Assembly: GCA_937949455.1 (NCBI GenBank)
Contig: CALEDU010000203.1
Span: 1 to 27,505 of the forward strand
Source: an uncultured Tepidimonas sp.
GTDB lineage: Bacteria; Pseudomonadota; Gammaproteobacteria; Burkholderiales; Burkholderiaceae_C
DNA length: 27,505 nucleotides
Direction of reading: 5' to 3'
The notes under the pieces were generated by a model that had not been told where the DNA came from, made no database searches, and saw only the letters and a list, made by a program, of their open reading frames with translations. Positions 24,436-27,505 of the stretch are shown here, in pieces. Position numbers and translations under genes: made by a program. Within the stretch, counting starts at the first letter, position 1, and each line of letters opens with the position of its first letter.

Positions 24436-25680
24436 ATGAGCCGCCGCCGTGTCGTCGTGACCGGCTTGGGCTGCGTCAGTCCCGTGGGCAACACGGTGGA
24501 GGCGGCCTGGGCCAATCTGCTCGCAGGCCGCTCGGGCATCGATCGCATCACCAAATTCGATGCGAGTGCTTTTGCTTGCCAGATCGCCGGTGAGGTCAAG
24601 CACTTCGACCTCGAGTCCTACCTCCCACCCAAGGAGGCACGGACCATGGACACCTTCATTCACTACGGCATCGCTGCCGCGGCCCAGGCCGTGGCTGACG
24701 CGGGCCTGCCGGTGGGTGAGGCGCTGTCCGAGGACGAGGCCTGTCGCATCGGGTGCGTGATCGGCTCGGGTATCGGCGGCTTGCCGCTCATCGAGGCGAC
24801 GCACACGGAGCTCACCCACCGCGGGCCGCGCCGCATCTCGCCATTTTTCGTGCCTGCATCCATCATCAACATGGTGGCGGGCCATGTGTCCATGCGCTAT
24901 GGCTTCAAAGGCCCCAACCTGGCGGTCGTCACAGCCTGCACCACCGGCCTGCATTGCATTGGCGAGGCAGGGCGCATGATCGAGTATGGCGATGCGGACG
25001 TGGTCATTGCGGGCGGTACGGAGTCGACGGTCTCCCCCCTGGGCATCGGTGGCTTTGCGGCGATGCGCGCTCTGTCCACGCGCAACGACGATCCGCAAGC
25101 TGCCTCGCGCCCGTTCGACAAGGACCGCGATGGCTTTGTGCTGGGCGAGGGGGCCGGTGTGCTGGTGTTGGAAGAGTACGAGCGCGCCAAGGCGCGCGGC
25201 GCCAAAATCTATGCCGAGCTGGCCGGCTACGGCATGAGCGCCGATGCCGGCCACATGACCGCGCCCAACATGGACGGCCCGCGCCGTGCCATGCTCCACG
25301 CCATGCGCAACGCGGGCGTGAACCCGGATCAGGTGGATTATCTCAATGCGCACGGCACCTCCACCCCGCTCGGGGACATCAACGAGACCAATGCCATCAA
25401 AGCCGCGCTGGGTGATCACGCCCGACGCACGGTCATCAGCTCCACCAAGTCGATGACCGGTCACCTGTTGGGCGGCGCGGGCGGACTGGAGAGCGTTTTT
25501 ACCGTCCTTGCCGTGCATCACCAGAAAGTTCCGCCGACGATCAACCTGGCCGAGGCGGACGCCGAATGCGACCTGGACTACTGTGCCAACACGGCGCGGG
25601 ATGTCCGCATCGACGTGGCGCTGAAAAATAACTTCGGTTTTGGTGGCACCAACGGTACGCTGGTCTTCAAGCGCGTCTGA
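24436..25680 (+). CDS. fabF: 3-oxoacyl-ACP synthase II (KAS II)
   Basis: A 414-residue condensing enzyme elongating acyl-ACP. The active site is complete: Cys168 in [11 protein letters not shown], His306 in [11 protein letters not shown], Lys338 in SSTKSMTGH and His343. The start [19 protein letters not shown] and end [17 protein letters not shown] are standard. Length matches FabF (about 413). No strong ribosome binding site; it may be coupled to acpP. Its stop overlaps the start of the next gene (TGATG). Confidence 0.97.
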   Translation: MSRRRVVVTGLGCVSPVGNTVEAAWANLLAGRSGIDRITKFDASAFACQIAGEVKHFDLESYLPPKEARTMDTFIHYGIAAAAQAVADAGLPVGEALSEDEACRIGCVIGSGIGGLPLIEATHTELTHRGPRRISPFFVPASIINMVAGHVSMRYGFKGPNLAVVTACTTGLHCIGEAGRMIEYGDADVVIAGGTESTVSPLGIGGFAAMRALSTRNDDPQAASRPFDKDRDGFVLGEGAGVLVLEEYERAKARGAKIYAELAGYGMSADAGHMTAPNMDGPRRAMLHAMRNAGVNPDQVDYLNAHGTSTPLGDINETNAIKAALGDHARRTVISSTKSMTGHLLGGAGGLESVFTVLAVHHQKVPPTINLAEADAECDLDYCANTARDVRIDVALKNNFGFGGTNGTLVFKRV

Positions 25681-26204
25681 TGCCCATGGCGGCCCGCACC
25701 GGGGCAGCCGGTATCCGCTACCCGACTGGCTCCGCACGGCTGGACACCTGGGCCGCTGCGATCGGCCTGTGCAGCGGCCTCGTCGCGCTGAGCTTGTGGG
25801 CTTGGGCGAGACCCGATCTGCCTGCGCCATGGTGGGGGCTGGCAGCGGCGGTGGCCGGCTCCGCGCTGTGGATTGGCTGGGGTTTGCGCTATCCTCGGTA
25901 TGGCGAGCTGGCGTGGTTGCCAGCCAACAGCCCGGACGGTGCCGTGAGTGGCACATGGCGCTGGATCGGCGCGGGGCGGCTGTCCGAGGTGTCTCTGCTG
26001 GAAGTACGCGTGGTGTGGGACATCACCGACGTGGTGCTGCTGGAGGCTCGAACGCCCGATGGTCAGCGGCTGTGGCTGTGGTGCCAGCAAGCTGCGGCTG
26101 GCGAGGATGCCACGCACTGGCTAGCCTTGCGCCGGGCTCTGATGGCAGCGGCCGATCCCGAAGGCCGATCGGGTATATTCAGGCGCCCCGCGCCGACGCC
26201 ATGA
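25680..26204 (+). CDS. YgfX/CptA-like membrane protein (tentative)
   Basis: A 174-residue protein I do not recognise with certainty. Two hydrophobic helices (about 24-42 and 50-68) are followed by a soluble basic/aromatic part: GELAWLPANS, GTWRWIGAGRLSEVSLLEVRVVWDITDVVLLEARTPDGQRLWLWCQQ and a C-terminal helix DATHWLALRRALMAA. This architecture, including the GxxxLWLW and WxxLRRxL patterns, resembles YgfX (CptA), an inner-membrane protein encoded with SdhE and near rpoE in many gammaproteobacteria. No sdhE lies here. The start overlaps the fabF stop by one base; the stop overlaps the rpoE start. Confidence 0.6.
   Translation: MPMAARTGAAGIRYPTGSARLDTWAAAIGLCSGLVALSLWAWARPDLPAPWWGLAAAVAGSALWIGWGLRYPRYGELAWLPANSPDGAVSGTWRWIGAGRLSEVSLLEVRVVWDITDVVLLEARTPDGQRLWLWCQQAAAGEDATHWLALRRALMAAADPEGRSGIFRRPAPTP
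26152..26179 (+). promoter_or_regulatory. possible rpoE promoter region with inverted repeat
   Basis: TATATT (26174-26179) lies 21 bases before the rpoE start, inside the end of the preceding gene. CCGATC (26152-26157) and GATCGG (26167-26172) form an inverted repeat ending two bases before it. No RpoE-type GGAACTT -35 is visible, so autoregulation is not supported by this sequence. Confidence 0.3.
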
Positions 26205-26836
26205 TGGACGAAAACCGCCGCTCCCCCGACGCCGACGCCGCGCTCGTGCAGCGCGCGATCGCGGGCGATCAGCGGGCGTTCGAGTTGCTGGTCATCAAAT
26301 ACCAGCGCCGGGTCGAGCGTCTGATCGGGCGCCTCGTGCGCGACACCGATCTGGTGCCCGATCTGGCGCAGGAGACCTTTATTCGTGCCTACCGGGCATT
26401 GGGGCAGTTTCGGGGCGATGCCCAGTTCTACACTTGGCTGTACCGCATCGCCGTCAACACCGCCAAGAAGGCGCTGCAGGATCTCAAGCGCGATCCGTTG
26501 GTGTCCATGAGCGCCCTGTACAACGGGGACGATGCCGATGAAACTTCCGCCCTGGAGCAGGAACTAACCGCGCAGGTGGCCGATACCGAAACCCCGGACG
26601 CGGTGCTGGCGAGTAAAGAGATTGCCCAGGCGGTGCAAGCAGCGGTCGATGCCCTGCCGACCGAGCTGGCCCAAGCAATCACGCTGCGCGAAATCGATGG
26701 TCTCAGTTACGAAGAGATCGCGCAAGCGCTCGACTGCCCGATTGGAACGGTGCGCTCGCGCATTTTCCGCGCTCGGGAAGCGATTTCGGCGCGCATCAAG
26801 CCCATGCTGGAGCGCCAATCCGGCAAGCGCTGGTAG
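26201..26836 (+). CDS. rpoE: RNA polymerase sigma factor RpoE (ECF, sigma-E)
   Basis: A 211-residue ECF sigma factor of the RpoE/AlgU group that directs the envelope-stress response. Region 2 covers about 25-95, with DLAQETFIRAYRALGQFRGD and FYTWLYRIAVNTAKK. Region 4 covers about 140-195, with LREIDGLSYEEIAQALDCP and GTVRSRIFRAREAI, the -35 recognition helix. An acidic linker of about 40 residues separates them. Tandem ATGs at 26201 and 26204 are both possible; they overlap the previous stop. The anti-sigma gene follows, as in rpoE-rseA operons. Confidence 0.95.
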   Translation: MMDENRRSPDADAALVQRAIAGDQRAFELLVIKYQRRVERLIGRLVRDTDLVPDLAQETFIRAYRALGQFRGDAQFYTWLYRIAVNTAKKALQDLKRDPLVSMSALYNGDDADETSALEQELTAQVADTETPDAVLASKEIAQAVQAAVDALPTELAQAITLREIDGLSYEEIAQALDCPIGTVRSRIFRAREAISARIKPMLERQSGKRW

Positions 26837-26872
26837 TGTGCCGTGCAGAGCCGCCAGATTGGATATCTGATC

Positions 26873-27499
26873 ATGAAGACTGTCGCCCCATCGAATGATC
26901 TGTCCGCTGCCGAGGCTGCGCGGCGAGAATGGCTGTCGGCGCTGTACGACGGCGAGTGCGAGCCGTTGCAGGCGCTGACCGCACTCGGCGGGGCCGACTC
27001 GGCTGCCGACCGCGCGGCGTGGGATGCGTACCGTTGTATTGGTGATGCCCTGCGCGCTCGGGCAGGCATTGTCGACGGGGGGGCGGACCCCGCTTTCGTG
27101 CGCGCCGTCATGGCGCGCGTGGCCACACACGCCGCATCGCCAGCCAGCGAGACACTGCCGATCGTGGCGGATCCGCAGTCAGCCGCCGCCAATGATGCCG
27201 TTTCGCGCTGGAAGCTGGTGGCGGGGGTGGCCGCACTGACTGCCGTGGTGGCTGTCGCATGGCAGGTGGGTGCGGTGCCGGGGGCGGTGGAGACAGCGCC
27301 GCGCATGGCTCAGGCCGAGCCGTCCCAGACCCTGACCGCGAGTCAGCCGAGCGCTGCGACGCCGGTGCCGGGCGTGGTGGTGCGCGATCCCCAGCTCGAG
27401 GAGCTGATGGCCGCGCACCGCCAGTGGGGCGGGGCCTCTGCGCTACAGAGCAGTGCTGGTTTTCTGCGGGCGGCCAGTTACGACCCACCGGCGCGTTGA
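26873..27499 (+). CDS. rseA: anti-sigma-E factor RseA
   Basis: A 208-residue single-pass membrane anti-sigma factor. The N-terminal cytoplasmic sigma-binding domain is visible as REWLSALYDGECEPLQAL and AAWDAYRCIGDALRA (about 18-62). A helix (about 115-134, LVAGVAALTAVVAVAWQVG) spans the membrane, and a Pro/Ala/Thr-rich periplasmic region follows. DegS and RseP normally cleave such proteins to release RpoE. ATG 26873 is preferred, since the conserved domain begins soon after; GTG 26843 is a possible longer start. The gene ends six bases before the window edge; rseB presumably follows but is outside. Confidence 0.9.
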   Translation: MKTVAPSNDLSAAEAARREWLSALYDGECEPLQALTALGGADSAADRAAWDAYRCIGDALRARAGIVDGGADPAFVRAVMARVATHAASPASETLPIVADPQSAAANDAVSRWKLVAGVAALTAVVAVAWQVGAVPGAVETAPRMAQAEPSQTLTASQPSAATPVPGVVVRDPQLEELMAAHRQWGGASALQSSAGFLRAASYDPPAR

Positions 27500-27505
27500 G
27501 CGGCG

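Noticed and set aside
26100..26200. An autoregulatory sigma-E promoter before rpoE
   Set aside because: No GGAACTT-like -35 with a TCAAA-like -10 is present in the bases read.

Overview
The window is a dense, high-G+C stretch of ordinary bacterial chromosome carrying 28 complete protein genes, two tRNAs and one possible gene start at the left edge. The gene families and their order (petABC next to sspAB; rpmF-plsX-fabHDG-acpP-fabF running into rpoE-rseA; PVWY-type cytochrome b; a tryptophanyl-tRNA synthetase with a DUF1508-like tail) point to a betaproteobacterium of the order Burkholderiales, most like a Comamonadaceae or Tepidimonas relative. This assignment is inference from remembered gene content, not from a database search.

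Layout. 1-350: a low-G+C start with a possible truncated minus-strand gene and a one-helix DUF3149 protein. 381-2227: a NIF3-family protein coupled to pdxA (vitamin B6). 2369-5222: petABC, the cytochrome bc1 complex, closed by a strong terminator. 5319-6424: sspA-sspB (stringent starvation protein and ClpXP adaptor). 6520-6752: convergent tRNA-Thr(UGU) and tRNA-Ser(CGA) sharing a bidirectional terminator. 6816-10360 on the minus strand: a 3',5'-bisphosphate nucleotidase/RnmA-like PHP protein, a YciO-type protein, an M50 membrane protease and trpS. 10397-12815: murJ (lipid II flippase) and a SirB1-family gene. 12891-13922 minus: purM. 14003-18518: AI-2E family permease, hda, a HAD phosphatase, pcnB and folK, tightly packed with overlapping starts and stops. 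18541-19173 minus: pdxH. 19229-25680: a DUF177/YceD gene, rpmF, plsX, fabH, fabD, fabG, acpP and fabF, which is the type II fatty acid synthesis cluster. 25680-27499: a two-helix YgfX-like membrane protein, then rpoE and rseA (envelope stress).

How the genes work together. Two blocks are functional modules: the bc1 complex (petABC) and fatty acid/phospholipid initiation (plsX, fabH, fabD, fabG, acpP, fabF, with rpmF and DUF177 upstream as in many bacteria). The envelope-stress sigma factor and its anti-sigma factor follow directly. Most other genes are housekeeping (translation, purine, folate, B6, RNA polyadenylation, replication control, peptidoglycan export).

I found no mobile element, CRISPR array, phage or toxin-rich island, and no clearly new multi-gene system. 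The most interesting signal is regulatory: several genes have a -10-like box (GACAAT, TACAAT, TACACT or GATAAT) only 5-8 bases before the start codon and no Shine-Dalgarno sequence, which suggests leaderless transcripts. Other points worth a look are the TrpRS-DUF1508 fusion, the purM promoter palindrome, the terminator abutting sspA, the plsX-fabH overlap and the YgfX-like gene before rpoE.
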